A program made the translations under genes and the position numbers. Source: Byssothecium circinans (taxonomy: Eukaryota; Ascomycota; Dothideomycetes; Pleosporales; Massarinaceae). Taken from it: a DNA stretch of 54,892 nt. Positions 32,982 to 46,503 of the stretch are shown piece by piece (positions within the stretch are counted from its first letter, which is position 1; each line of letters starts with the position of its first letter). Below the pieces are notes generated by a model, which was given only the letters and a program-made list of their open reading frames with translations, was not told the origin of the DNA and did not search any database. The stretch is from contig ML976984.1 of the NCBI GenBank assembly GCA_010015675.1, positions 689,102 through 743,993 of the forward strand, given 5' to 3'.

Positions 32982-33997
32982 CTACTTGGTCTCCTTGAAA
33001 GGATACCTAACCGCATCATCCTTCCTCAGCACGATCTTCTTCTTCCTCTTCGTCACCGTATGCTCAACCCAGACCTCCTTCGTCATATCCTTCGTGAATG
33101 TCCTAATGAACCTCGGATCCCATAGCTCCGACGCGATTCCGAGATCTTTACAGCAGCGCATCAGAGCGTTAGATTTGCAGCCTTCGGTGGCAGTGGGGAT
33201 ACCATCAGGGTCGAAATACTGTTGCTCGCCGCGAGCTATGGATACAAGCCTATCATGCCCAGATTAGCAAAACCTCCCATAAGCATTTACGGATGCGTGG
33301 GTCCAACATACCTCCCCTGCACAATAAGCCCATACTCCCTAGTGATCAACTTCCCCGTAACTATACTCTCGCCTCTTGGCGCCAACCCCCACCCCCCAGG
33401 CCCGAATGTCCGATTCAATATCCGTCGATACTTGATCTCCGGCAGATACAGCAATCCATCCGGCTTCACTTCGACGTCGTCTTGCTCAATGGGCGCGAGC
33501 AATTTCTCCTGCTGTTCGGGGGTGAAAGCCGCGGCGCCGAGACCGTGGTATGAGCGCGTCCAGTCTATTGCGGGCACGCCTTCAATTTCGGAGGGCAGGT
33601 CTGAGAGACCGTCTGTGAGGGAGCGCTGGCGGCGGGCGGCGTCTGCGGCGGCTTCGGTGGCGGTTTGGCGCGAGGTTGGAACGGGGGGTTCTTTGGCGGG
33701 GAAGCTGGGGGTTACGGTTCTTTGGGGTGGGGAGGTGGAGGTAGTGGGCTTTGCGGTGGTTGTGGTTGCTGGCTTGGATGTGGTAGATGGGGTTGTGGAT
33801 GTCGCTGGCTTCGTAGCGGTGGAAGTCGAAGTCGAAGTTGAAGTCGCGGCTGCCCGTGAGTAGCTGTTCACGAACGCTGAGACGATGGGAGAGGAGGCGA
33901 AACTACGACGTTGCGTCCGGTACGCAAAAGGAGCGCTTCTTGACGGCGCGGAGGTAAGGATGTAGGAGAGCCCGGTGCGGGCGCGGGGAAGGGCCAT
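32982..33997 (-). CDS. MGM101: Mitochondrial genome maintenance protein Mgm101
   Basis: Two exons: 33997-33312 and 33249-32982. The 62-base intron has a GTATGT donor and GCTAAT branch site. The product is 317 residues from the ATG at 33997; the frame upstream of it has no ATG. The N-terminus is basic and free of acidic residues, a mitochondrial targeting sequence. A Ser/Thr/Pro/Lys low-complexity linker (about 45-95) follows. The conserved domain runs from [11 protein letters not shown] through [29 protein letters not shown], then [32 protein letters not shown] and a basic C-terminus. Mgm101 is a Rad52-type single-strand annealing protein of mitochondrial nucleoids, needed to keep mitochondrial DNA. 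Identification is confident. Confidence 0.96.
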
Positions 33998-34515
33998 TGT
34001 GGAGGGGCGGCGTAATGAATGATTAGACGCGGTCGACGGGATGGAACCTTTGAATTTGGCAAAGGTTGTCACGCGAAGTCACGACTGCGTTAGCGTGATC
34101 ATGCCTTCCGATCACATACAGGATGATGCGGATACGGAAATACGAGACCGAATACGAGAACGAGAGCGAACTCTAGGCAGCCACCCCCTCTAAATTAAAA
34201 CGCGCCAATTCTGCGGGTTGGTGAGAGGGACGGACTGAACACCGTACAAGCCGTATCGACCGGGACCCTGTGTATCCGCCACCGCCAACGATCGAGCGAA
34301 AGAAAGAAAGTGATCACTTGGTATAGCGGCGTGAGCGGTTGCAGATCTTCTCCTGAGCATCTCGGAGAACCAGCAGGATGTATTCCATTAGTTCCACCTT
34401 CGGTTTTGGTCCTAGCCCCTCCGTCCATGCATAGTAACCCCATCTCAAGTGTTTTGGGTACTAATAGAACACCATCCGCAATTATAACAATCTCTCGTCG
34501 CGTGCAATACATAAA
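33998..34515. other. Divergent region MGM101 / P450
   Basis: About 520 bases between divergent starts; both promoters lie here. No gene seen. Confidence 0.5.
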
Positions 34516-36212
34516 ATGTCGTCTACAGAGGGAGAGGAGAATGTTGGGCTTTCGAAGCTTATCCAGAATGCATCCAAGTGGCAGATATTCGCCGCCTTTG
34601 TCACTATCGTATGTGTCCGAAACGATCCTCCAATTCTTCCCTAACGACGTTCCAGCTAGCCGTTCGATGGATAGCTAGAGCAATACACAGAGTCTACTTC
34701 CACCCGCTCGCCAAATTCCCCGGCTACAAACTCGATGCCGCAACCCGCATCCCCCAACACATCGCCACCTGGAAAGGCGAATGGTACAAGCGCATAGCCG
34801 AAAGCCACCGAAAATATGGTTACGTCGTGCGAATTGCCCCAGACGAACTTAGTTTCATCGACCCAGAAGCTTGGAAAGATGTCTACGGCCACGGAACCAA
34901 GGGCACACGAGGTTCAGCACCACATAAGACGTGGGAGCGATATTCAGCTACCTTGGAAAAATCGGTGTCTCTAGTCAGTGCACAAAAAGACGATCATACC
35001 CGCATAAGAAGGATCTTTGCTTCTGCGTTCTCGGATCGCGCACTCAAGCAGCAGGAACCGCTCTTCATGAAGTATGCCAATCTACTTGTGGAGAAGCTAA
35101 GCGCTGGCATCAGGGAGGACCCTGAGCGGAAGTTCGACATGGTGAAGATGTTTAATTTTACGACTTTTGATGTCATGGGAGATCTAACATTCGGAGAGCC
35201 GCTTCAGATGTTGAACAACGCTGAGTATGCACCGTGGGTCAAGGTCATCTTCAGTCTCATAAAAACCGGGTATCGCATGAGTGCTCTTAGACACTACCCA
35301 ATTATGAGAATGATTATGGGAATACTGATCCCTCCATCCGCGATGAAGAAGAGAATGGTTCATCTGGAGTATGCGGAGGAGCGAGTGGCGAAGAGACTGG
35401 ACAAAGGGCGGAAGGAAGAGGGTGTTGATCTCTGGGACTTGGTCTTGAGTCAACCGGAAGGAAAGGGCTTGACCCATGCTGAGATGAATGCTAACGCTAG
35501 CCTGTTCATGACAGCAGGAACTGAGACGACAGCAACACTTCTCTCGGGGTTGACGTACCGGCTACTCGAAAATCCCGGCGCAATGAAGAAGCTGACGAAA
35601 GAGGTCCGCGAAACGTTCTCCAGCTCGCAGGACATGAGTATTGAAGCCGTCGCTCAACTTCCCTACCTAAACGCCTGTATCAAAGAAGCTTTGCGAATGT
35701 ATCCTCCGATTGCGGTGGCGCTACCAAGGACAACGCCACCAGATGGGTCGACGGTGTGTGGCCAATATGTTCCAGGAGGGGTATGTATTTCTCTGAATTT
35801 TACTTGCGGCTGGACTGACAAGGCCCTTCATCCGTAGTACATTATCGGCATCGCACAGCGTGTCATGTTCACGTCCGAGCGCAACTTCAAAGACCCGCTG
35901 TCTTTCGTGCCCGAGCGATGGCTAGGAGACAAAAGATACGACGGTGACCAAAGAGCCTGCGTGCAGCCCTTCTCTGTCGGATCAAGAGATTGTATAGGAA
36001 AGAAGTAAGTATATGACTCTAAAACCAGGTGTTGATTGGCAACTAATTACATATTCAGTATGGCTTACCACGAGATGCGCTTGATCATGGCCAGTTTGCT
36101 ACACGCATTCGACTTGCAGCTCTGCCCAGAGAGCGAGGATTGGGCCAATCAGAAAATATTTATGCTGTGGGAGAAGAAGCCGCTGATATGCAAGCTGAGA
36201 CCGGTGAAGTAG
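34516..36212 (+). CDS. Cytochrome P450 monooxygenase
   Basis: Four exons: 34516-34608, 34656-35780, 35838-36004 and 36059-36212. The introns of 47-57 bases have textbook donors (GTATGT, GTAAGT) and branch sites (CTAAC, CTGAC, CTAAT). The product is 512 residues. A membrane anchor at about 22-40 is followed by VYFHPLAKFPGYKL, typical of the large ascomycete group that includes trichothecene- and other secondary-metabolite hydroxylases. The I-helix reads AGTETT (318-323), the K-helix EALR (375-378), then FVPERW, and the heme loop FSVGSRDCIGKN has Cys458. All motifs are intact. There is no biosynthetic backbone gene nearby, so the substrate is unknown; detoxification or oxidation of small lipophilic compounds is possible. 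Confidence 0.94.
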
Positions 36213-36426
36213 CCTCGATAGACTGTTAGTATGGCGGTGGGAAGACTGGAAGTTGATGGGGAATCGAAATAACGGTAACTTCTGGGACGCAAGAGCCCGA
36301 AGAGCTTTCATAATGTTTGTATTGAATTCAATCTTTCCCTTCGGTATCCATAAACATGCACTTGATAGTCTTACAGTGATATACACATCTTGGCACACCA
36401 TGCACATCTAATACCGCAATGACGTA

Positions 36427-36893
36427 TTACGCATCCTTGGTATCTGTCCTCTTATCATTCCCCTGCCTTTTCCAACATGCACGGAATACCTCCATCTGCG
36501 ACCACAAGAATCAGCATTCTTCTTGATCGAAAACATCGCAGTTTGAATGTTACGCCTTAGCGCCTCGGTTGCCGAGTCGAGTGGTGAACTTAGAGAACCA
36601 CAACTCAAACTCACCTCTTTCTTGCACGCCCGCCAATCCTTCTTCTCATAATAACAGTCCGTCAGCTTCATATTTTCATCTATTTGAACGTCAGTCCGAC
36701 TCGCCTCTCGAACATACATATCAAGACCAACCTGCGCAGCCAGTGCTGAAGATCCTCTTGTCCCTAAATCAATCGTCATTAGCCCGCCTGGTCTACGGAA
36801 GGAAAGAGGCATCAATTGCGCGCACCACTCATCTGGTTCATCGTCATCTACTGCTTTGGAAGCTGTAGCGGCCTTTTCTGCGTCATTTGACAT
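36427..36893 (-). CDS. COA4: Cytochrome c oxidase assembly factor 4 (twin CX9C protein)
   Basis: Four short exons: 36893-36826, 36763-36732, 36679-36615 and 36495-36427 (68, 32, 65 and 69 bases), joined to 77 residues. Introns are 62, 52 and 119 bases, with GCTAATGA and CTGAC branch sites in the first two. The spliced protein has Cys at 32, 42, 52 and 62, so each neighbouring pair is exactly nine residues apart: the twin CX9C helix-hairpin of Mia40 substrates. Motifs DEPDEWDKRIFSTGC, KLTDCYYEKKDWRACKKEM and CWKRQGNDKRTDTKD are those of fungal Coa4/Cmc3. The protein works in the mitochondrial intermembrane space in assembly of complex IV. Read without splicing, the region gives a misleading longer frame lacking the last cysteine. 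It is divergent from BPL1. Confidence 0.93.
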
Positions 36894-37003
36894 TGTTTTC
36901 CGGTGCGGAAGAGTTATTGGTGGTGGTCTGAGAGGATCGCAAGAGTGAGAGAGAGGCTCGGTCTGGCTCGGAAGAATTCGGCGCCGAGAGACGGACTGCG
37001 AAC
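36894..37003. promoter_or_regulatory. Very short bidirectional promoter COA4 / BPL1
   Basis: Only 110 bases separate the start codons of COA4 (minus) and BPL1 (plus). The segment is rich in GAG/GGA purines on the plus strand and contains GGTGGTGGTC; no TATA box is seen. Both promoters must be here or inside the opposing genes. Confidence 0.6.
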
Positions 37004-39291
37004 ATGGCGACGAAGAAGATGAATGTCTTGATATACTCTGGTATACTTTCTCTCTCATTAATCTGGTGCTAGGAAATATTTATTAATGCTGTGAAGGCAA
37101 TGGAAGCACAACAGAGTCTGTCCGCCACTGCTTATACACCCTCCGCCGCCTTCTATCGCCAGCATATGCCGTGATCCCCGTCACGGGCGACATCATCATC
37201 AACGAGCCATGGCAAACTTCCTGTGCATTGCTCGTCTTCCCCGGGGGAGCTGATTTAGGCTACTGCCGCACGCTCAATGGCGAAGGGAATCGCCGCATTA
37301 GTCGCTACGTAAATGGTAGTGGTTCGTACCTAGGGTTCTGCGCGGGAGGCTACTACGGAAGCCAGAGGTGCGAGTTCGAAGTCGATGATCCGAAGATGGC
37401 TGTGGTGGGGGAGAGGGAGTTGAGCTTTTTCCCGGGGATTTGTAGAGGTCTGGCTTTTGAGGGATTTGTGTATCATAGCGAGGCTGGGGCTAGGGCTGCG
37501 AATGTCAAGATTGAGAAGGAAGCTTTTGATGGGGATAATAGCGACTTGTTAGAGACTTTCAAGAGCTATTACAACGGCGGTGGGGTGTTCGTGGATGCGA
37601 AGAAACTTGAAAATCGAGGAGTTCAAGTTCTAGCCAGTTACACTGAGGATCTGCACGTCGATTCGGGAGAAGGCAAAGCAGCAGTCGTCTACCGTAAGAT
37701 AGGCGAAGGCCACGCCATTCTCACTGGTCCTCATCCGGAGTAAGCCCCTTTCATCCCCGTATCCTCTTCGTTCCTGATCCCATCTTCCAGATTCGCCCCC
37801 CAAAACCTCACCAAGAGCTCCAAACTCCCCGCCTACTCAGAAGCCATAGACGCCATCACTGCCACCGACTCCACACGCATAGCCTTTTTGCGTCTCGCTC
37901 TCCAAAAGCTAAGCCTCAAGGTCAACGAGGAGGAACAAGCGGTACCTCCCCTTTCCCGCTTACACCTCTCGGCTCATTCGCCCACAGATGTCGCCGACCT
38001 CGTCGCTTCATGGAGTGAAAGCATTACTATAGTCGATGGGGAAGAGTATCTACGAGGTGGAAATGATGTTTTCCGCTTGGATAAGGAGGGTAGTGTTTGG
38101 GGAGTCAAGGGGCTGAAGAAGGCGATTGAGAAAGTGGGAGATGCACTTCCTGCTGTCATCACTGGCAAAGTGACAGACACCTCAGCTTCGACACAACCTC
38201 CTCAGGATAAAACCAACTCAGCCGCCACAGAAGAAGCCAAACCTCCTAAATCCCCAGAAGACCAAATCCGCGACCTAATAACCTACACCAACACCACAAC
38301 CCCCGACGCCATCCTCGACTACAACAAAATAATCAAATCCCTCTTCCCCCACACAACTTCCCACCCCAGCCCCCACGAAACCCCCTCCTTCCACCACGAA
38401 ACCTACTACGCAAACCTCGCGCACCACCACTCCAAAGCCTCCAACCACGCCCCAACCTTCGGCCGGCACCTCGTCTACGGCGACGTCGTAACCTCCACCA
38501 ACACACTCCTCGAAAAGAACGCACCCCTCCTCCGCACCCTCCCCACAGGCTTCACCTTCACCGCAACAACGCAACTCGCGGGTCGCGGCCGCGGCACCAA
38601 CGTCTGGGTCGCACCCCCGGGCGCACTAATGTTCTCCACCGTGCTCCACCACTCCTTCACCCTAACGCAAACCGCACCCGTCATCTTCATCCAATACATC
38701 GCCGCGCTCGCCATCGTCCGCGGCATCAAGACCTACGCGCCCGGCTACGACCAACTCGCCATCAAGCTCAAATGGCCCAATGACATCTACGCCCAACTCC
38801 CAGGCTCCCCCGCAAACCCGCTTGTCAAAATCGGCGGCATCTTGGTGAATTCGTCGTACACGGGTACCTCGTACAGCATCGTCTGTGGCATCGGGTTGAA
38901 TCTGTCAAACCCGCTCCCTACCACCTCGCTCAACAGCTTGATCCCCAGCCTCACTTCCCCTACGTTGAAACCCCTCACGCATGAAAAACTGCTCGCGTCG
39001 ATTTTGGCGGCGTTTGAGGCGCTGTATAGGGATTTCTGTAGGTTGGGATGGAGCAGCGAGATGGAGAGTGAGTATTATGAGCATTGGTTGCATGGCGGGC
39101 AGGTTGTGGCGGTCGAGACGGAGGAGGTGAGCGGTGTGAGGGCGCTGATTAGGGGGATTACGAGGGATTGGGGGTTGTTGCTTGCGGAGGAGTTGGGGTG
39201 GGAGGATCGGCCGACGGGGAGGTTGGTTGCGTTGCAGAGCGATAGTAATAGTTTTGATTTCTTTAGGGGCCTGGTTAGAAGGAAGGTGTAG
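37004..39291 (+). CDS. BPL1: Biotin protein ligase (holocarboxylase synthetase)
   Basis: Three exons: 37004-37040, 37097-37739 and 37791-39291; 726 residues. The first exon (MATKKMNVLIYSG) is short, but its junction restores the conserved YSGNGSTTESVRHCLYTLR start. A second ATG at 37019 is in frame. The N-terminal half is a class I glutamine-amidotransferase-like domain (SCALLVFPGGADLGYCR, YLGFCAGGYYGS), as in yeast Bpl1. The C-terminal half is the ligase, with GRGRGTNVW (491-499) and KWPND (554-558), which bind biotinyl-AMP and biotin. A low-complexity linker (about 345-385) joins them. The enzyme attaches biotin to carboxylases such as acetyl-CoA and pyruvate carboxylase. Third-position base use within exon 3 is strongly C-biased from about 38200 to 38800. 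Confidence 0.96.
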
Positions 39292-39614
39292 GTAGATCGG
39301 GGCAAAAGATATGCGGGCGGGATAGATTAAGGGGGAAATTAGTATTAGTAGGTTGGAAGGAACTATAGGTATGTTTACTAGGAAGAGGACCGACGACTTC
39401 GTACCACTTCCGCGCATGCTCGATAGCAGGTTACGTCCCATCATGAGTCCATCATTCGTTTCCCTGCTGACCAGTCTCGCTTCCCCATGACCGTTCCACC
39501 CCATCTCAGACACTTAATAGAGTATACAAATACCACCCAACGCCCAGCAGCCCACAATTCCAATCGCAAACCCCCTCCCAAAAGATCCATATCCTTCAGT
39601 CTCGCCCCACACAC
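39292..39614. other. Convergent 3' region
   Basis: About 320 bases between the stops of BPL1 and the OSBP gene. Nothing recognised. Confidence 0.5.
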
Positions 39615-41132
39615 TCACGCAGCCGGCGCAGCCACCTCCTCAAAAATCGGCGGTTTAACATCAGGATGATACGGACTCTTAGCCCCCTTCGCCTTTTCCT
39701 GATCAAACACCCAAACCCCATTAGTCTGCCCCTCATTCAACGGCTCATCCAGCTTTGCTGCCAATTTCTCCAACGCAGCAGGCGCCTTTTCCGCCTTGGT
39801 AAAGAAACGACGTTCCCATTCGCGCCCTTCTTCCCTTTCTTGCTTGCGCATAGCGCGCTGACGGTTCTCGATGATAGATTTCTGCGCAGACGTCGTGTCC
39901 ATGTCGCCGGCTTCAATGGCACTGGCGACCTTTTCCCAGGCGCGGCGCGATTCGAAGTCGTCTTGTGAGGGGATGGGGGCGACCGTTAGAGGGGTCGTGG
40001 GGACTTTAGCGGGGTCGTAGGTGTCGAGTACCTGAGAGGCCATCAGTAATTGTACAAATATGGTTGACTGCGCACAAGGCGGGATTGAACATACCTCCTT
40101 GGTCTTAACATCCTTGATTGTGAATCCACTGTTCCACTGTCCATCGACGGTATAAAGAATATCCTTCTTCTTGTCCTCGGGATACAGGACGGCAGAGAAA
40201 GTGTTTGATTTCCCGCTAAGCCATCCGCGACCGCTGTAGTCGATTTTTGCTGTGTATCCGGTTGAAGACTGGATGTACGACTGGCTGTTCAGTTCGACGA
40301 AAGGTGATCCGCTGATCAAGCCTTCGATGTGCAGGGAAGGGAGGGTGATGAAGTAGTCTTCGTCGTACTCATCGATGTGGAACAGCGCGTGTCCGATTTG
40401 CTGCAACTGTTAGTGGTTGTACTGCAAATGGTCAACATTCTACATACCTTGACGTTGATGGTGCGTGAGAACGAGGCCTTCTGGGCGTTGTAGCCTTGTA
40501 GCCTCACGCCGGCCTTGTCGTTCCATATAGCGTACGCCGTGACTGGAGGATGGTGGCTGTACCACATCGTCAGCTCTCAACCGCTAAACAAGGCTGCCCC
40601 TATTGTATAACGCCAGGAACACGCAAAATCAGTCACGTACCTAACTTGCTCGCTTACCAAGTGTGTTTCACCCGCGTCATCAACCCATTTTCCCAAGAAA
40701 AGCTCTCCCAAGAAAGGGTTCAACGGTTTCTTCTCGCTGCCCAGTTTCTCACTTCGACTAGCATACTGTTGCTTCAGGGTACTCAAGAACCACTTAAGCA
40801 CTAGCAGACAGCGTTTCGCGGGGTCTTTCTCAGCGGCGGGTGCGACGAATAATGAGGGGTGTTCCGTCCAGTAGGAGGAGAACTCAACGAGGGAGGTGGT
40901 GGAAAGGATAAAAGCGGGCGCAGTCATGGAAGAAAGGTCGCCGTTGAAGCTTGCGATTGACTGTCCATATGTTTGTTAGTGATTATTCTTTCCCCCTATG
41001 GGAAGTCCATAATCATCATCCCAACAGCCTTCAACATTCTCTACCACACCACCTACGTACCTTGAGGAAACTCGTCCACGAGCCCTTTGATTTGGCGGGC
41101 ACGGCCGAGCCTTCTTTCGCGCTGGAGCTCAT
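39615..41132 (-). CDS. Oxysterol-binding protein, short Osh4/Kes1-like type
   Basis: Five exons: 41132-41061, 40960-40641, 40556-40448, 40400-40095 and 40031-39615; 407 residues. Intron 4 (40094-40032) is 63 bases without a stop and in frame, so it can be mistaken for coding sequence; family alignment (DVKTKE joined to VLDTYDP) and its GTATGT, CTGAT and CTCAG signals show that it is an intron. The protein is only the sterol/phosphoinositide-binding domain, without PH or ankyrin repeats. The OSBP signature EQVSHHPP is at 128-135, with [13 protein letters not shown] before it and [12 protein letters not shown] and [10 protein letters not shown] after. The family exchanges sterol for PI4P between membranes. 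The exact Osh subgroup is inferred from size. Confidence 0.94.
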
Positions 41133-41726
41133 GCTTGGAGAAATGATGGATGCCTGTGGGAAGCGAAGATGATATTACGGGAGGGGTAAGCGTCGTGTTA
41201 GGAAGATGGTGAGTGAATGTGGGGATCGTAACGCTGTTTGTAGGTCGGTGCAGTGTGTAATGTCCATGGGCCTTGGTGGCTTAGCCAAAACGTCATCGAG
41301 ATTGGCCCTGGCACCACGGGCGATCGCGCGTGGGACGGAAAGTGCCCGAGTGACTGCTGGTTGTTTTTCGTGTGAGGATGCATCGATTAATTATTTCAAG
41401 GGGCATGAGCTTCATGACACTTCAAAGTAAACCATCTGTCATGTGGAAGCGCAGACGAAATTGTCATCTAAGACACTGACAGCGGATGGTACCTGACAAG
41501 GGTTGTAGATGTGGCGCAACTGTGGCGTCAACAATATCACCCAATCACCATTAAGTTCTTCCACTATTATAAATAAAAGGGGATGTCTATTAAGCAAACT
41601 GGGGCTTGACTTTTTAATTGGCCCGGCCATGCATTCATCACCGTTCCTCTCGTTCTATCATGTCTCATCAAATATGTCGCCAACAACAGCAGCAGAATGC
41701 GCATAGTCTCATTAAATTCCCACGTC
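41133..41726. other. Intergenic region, OSBP promoter side
   Basis: About 590 bases between two minus-strand genes. An ATTATAAATAAAAGG stretch at 41565-41579 is on the plus strand and so does not fit either gene's promoter. No gene seen. Confidence 0.5.
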
Positions 41727-43707
<1,981 letters not shown>

Positions 43708-44302
43708 TGTGGGTGGTGTGTATGAAATTCAGGCTGTTGTGGGAGGAATTGAAGGGTGACGCAGAATTGGCAGCTGTCGTTGACTTTTGACAGCAGAAGA
43801 GCAGCTTTGCCCCTCCCCCACCACCAAAACCAAATGCAGCGGGATGACGCGTGGGCCGTGTTGCAGCCGCCACTCGCTCCTCCTTGCCCAGTGATTCGCT
43901 GGGATGAGATGCCCTAGTCCCCAAATTCCTCGTTGAGGCAAACCCCGCCATTGCCATCTCAACAACATCAATAATCAACTTTCGACGCCTCGAGACTATC
44001 GACCGGGAGCTGCACAGCGAAACCGATCCTGATGAGGCTGTACGCCTGCCCATCCATCAGTGCTCGGCCCGAGATTGGTCTCAACGGCTCTACATGACCG
44101 GCCACGCCGCCCCGTACCACACGCATCACAAGGACAACTGTCCCATCTCAACAAGCGGTTGACTTCATTTACATATATAGCTTGGCACCAACAGACCAAC
44201 ACGTACTCTGCGCTCATATCCGCTCACTGGTTGTCTCTCCAGCCATCTAGAGGCTTCTGTTGTCGCCTTGTCGCCATACCCGGACCCATATCAACATCCA
44301 AT
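43708..44302. other. Divergent region PGM / Asteroid-like gene
   Basis: About 595 bases between divergent starts; both promoters are here. Includes a ACATATATAGC stretch at 44170-44180 that could serve as a TATA-like element for the plus-strand gene. No gene seen. Confidence 0.45.
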
Positions 44303-46339
44303 ATGGGCGTCGCCGGCCTCGCTCGCCGCTTAGAGCCTTATTGTACTCGCATTGCAGCCGCAGACCTCTCTGGCTACAAGGCGATAGTGGATGGCCCATC
44401 ATTGGCATACCATGCTCAAAAGCTCGCCATCACGGACAACCTTAAGAACCGTCAGGCCCATGTCCCATCTTACGCAGACATCAACCGTCAAGCTCTTCGT
44501 TGGCTAAGGGCCCTGGAGGACATCAATATCAAGGTGTGAGTGACCAACTCATCCGTACCTCCCTCGTGCACTATCGTTCCCATATGTTGAGAAGGCCTTG
44601 GCATATGCTTGCACGACCCGCTGTTAGTCAAAATGCTGGAAAATGCAGACCACTGAAAGCCATCCAAGTGGTACATTTGAGAGCAATCTCCCAACAGTGA
44701 TCTATTTTTGGCTTTGATACCCTGCCATCTCTGGTTGGCGGGAAGATCTGCTGCATGCAGTCGCGCGCGCAGTTGCGTCTGCGGCAAGCATAAGAGATAA
44801 ATGCATGATGCGGCTCTGATAAGGTACATCTCTTACCTTTACTGATGCTGTGTGTCCAGGGTCGCCATATTGTTCGATGGCGCACTTCCAGCGGCTAAGA
44901 TAGACGAGCGTCTCGCTAGGCTCAACCACAGTAACTCGCGAGTGAGGCTATTCAGAACTCAATATCCGAGCGCGTCCTGTCCCATCCCATCATCCCTGGG
45001 TACCGTTTCGTATCCACTCCTTGCTCCTGCATTGAGAGAAGCGTTGAGCGACAGCGAGTTTGCCTCAGCAACACGTCTTGTTCCTGGCGAAGCAGACGAC
45101 TGGTGTATGCCATATACATACGATGCAACGCATTCAGTCATCTTCAGCAGCGACTCCGACCTCCTGTTGTATGAATATGATGCGGAATGTCGGATCATGC
45201 TCTTCGACAATGTTCAGCTCTGGCCGGAGCCGAAGTTTAAAGGATACTCGCCCGTGAAGATACGCCAGTCCCTTGGACTCTCAAGTCTTCTGCCTCTTGC
45301 CTACTGCCTGACGCTGGATAAGCATATGACGTTCAACGCGTTGGTTGAAAGTGCCAATGGCGTAAATGTGGAGTCGAGCGATTATCTTGACTTCAGCTGG
45401 CGTTACGAGGGACCCGAGGAGTGGGAAGCAGACCCTCGAAGCCAATTATCAGTGGTACCCCAGCACCTCGACAACAGATTGTCCGAGTTCATTTCACAGA
45501 TCACAGGTGAGATTACTACTCCAGTTGTGTATCTTCCCCTCCTGGTCGAAGACCCACATGCGGCTTCGGCGTGGAGTATGGGCCATGACATTCGGCTCCT
45601 AGCCTACTCGCTTTTCACCGAGATGGATGCTCCTCCACGGTCATTCTTGAGACCACACAAGAAGAAACATCGTCATACTGTCGAAGAATATAGACGCAAA
45701 GCGGAAGCTGTCTCGGTGCATCAAGTCAAGTTATACAACCCCAGCGAGATGCCTATCGCGGCTGCAGAAATGGCCAACAATATCAGCAACTGGATCCAGT
45801 GGATGACCGCAAGACAGGCCCCTCAAGACCTCGTCTGGCCACTTGTTGCTGCGAATCTCATTCTTCTGGAACTTCCGAAGGCACCAACGATTTCGTCTTT
45901 CATCCGTGTTCTGACAGGCAGATTTGACAACAGCTGGGATTTCGTCCACCTCACGGCCCGCCTACACGCTGCCTTATACTCACTTCGCATGCTCAAGCAA
46001 TGTGTCGACATGTGGATATATCAATATCAAAACTCTTCGGCAGAACCTCGCCAGCACATGGACACACTGAACAGACACCTTGTGGATATGCCAACCATTT
46101 CTGATCTGTTCCTCATCCCGGGTCAAGCTAGAAAAACTCATGTCGATGAGAAGTTGCTGAAAGAGCTGCTCGAGGATATCTATGCATCCGCCAAAATCGA
46201 AGTGCCGAGCGAGAACATCTCAAACAGGAAGTTAAAGAAGAAGCAGAATGCTGAGAAGAAAGAGAGAAGGACGATTGAGATGAAAGCGGAAGCGGGGCGG
46301 AGTTTCAACGTGTTCGATTTACTGAACCGGGAGACCTAG
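44303..46339 (+). CDS. Asteroid-type XPG-fold protein
   Basis: Two exons: 44303-44535 and 44860-46339; 570 residues. The 324-base intron (GTGAGT donor, TTTACTGATG branch, TGTCCAG acceptor) is the longest in the window, and the junction ALEDINIKV-VAILFDGALPAAK preserves the family motif. The N-terminus MGVAGLARRLEPY with IVDGPSLAYH (Asp30), FDGALP (Asp84), LVPGEADDWC and IFSSDSDLLLYEYD is the PIN/XPG-like fold of Asteroid homologs (ASTE1/XPG_I_2). Several acidic positions that would bind metal in FEN1/XPG nucleases are retained. The C-terminus is helical and ends in a Lys-rich nuclear-type stretch (RKLKKKQNAEKKERR). A nuclease role in DNA repair is plausible from the family but not shown. Confidence 0.9.
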
Positions 46340-46503
46340 ACTATGACTTCTCCAAACATGGCACTTTAAAGCAGGCTATCTCAGCCAGCTTCCTTGCACC
46401 CCATTTCTATCTCAATACCATGGTCACGTACAGGTCATCTGCCAAAAGTCTTGCAACACTTCCATAACAGTACCGTATCTCTGCAACCAGAACATGTTCC
46501 CGT

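Noticed and set aside
13991..36212. A secondary-metabolite gene cluster built around the two P450s and the FAD oxidase
   Set aside because: No polyketide synthase, peptide synthetase, terpene cyclase, cluster regulator or dedicated transporter is present, and housekeeping genes separate the enzymes.
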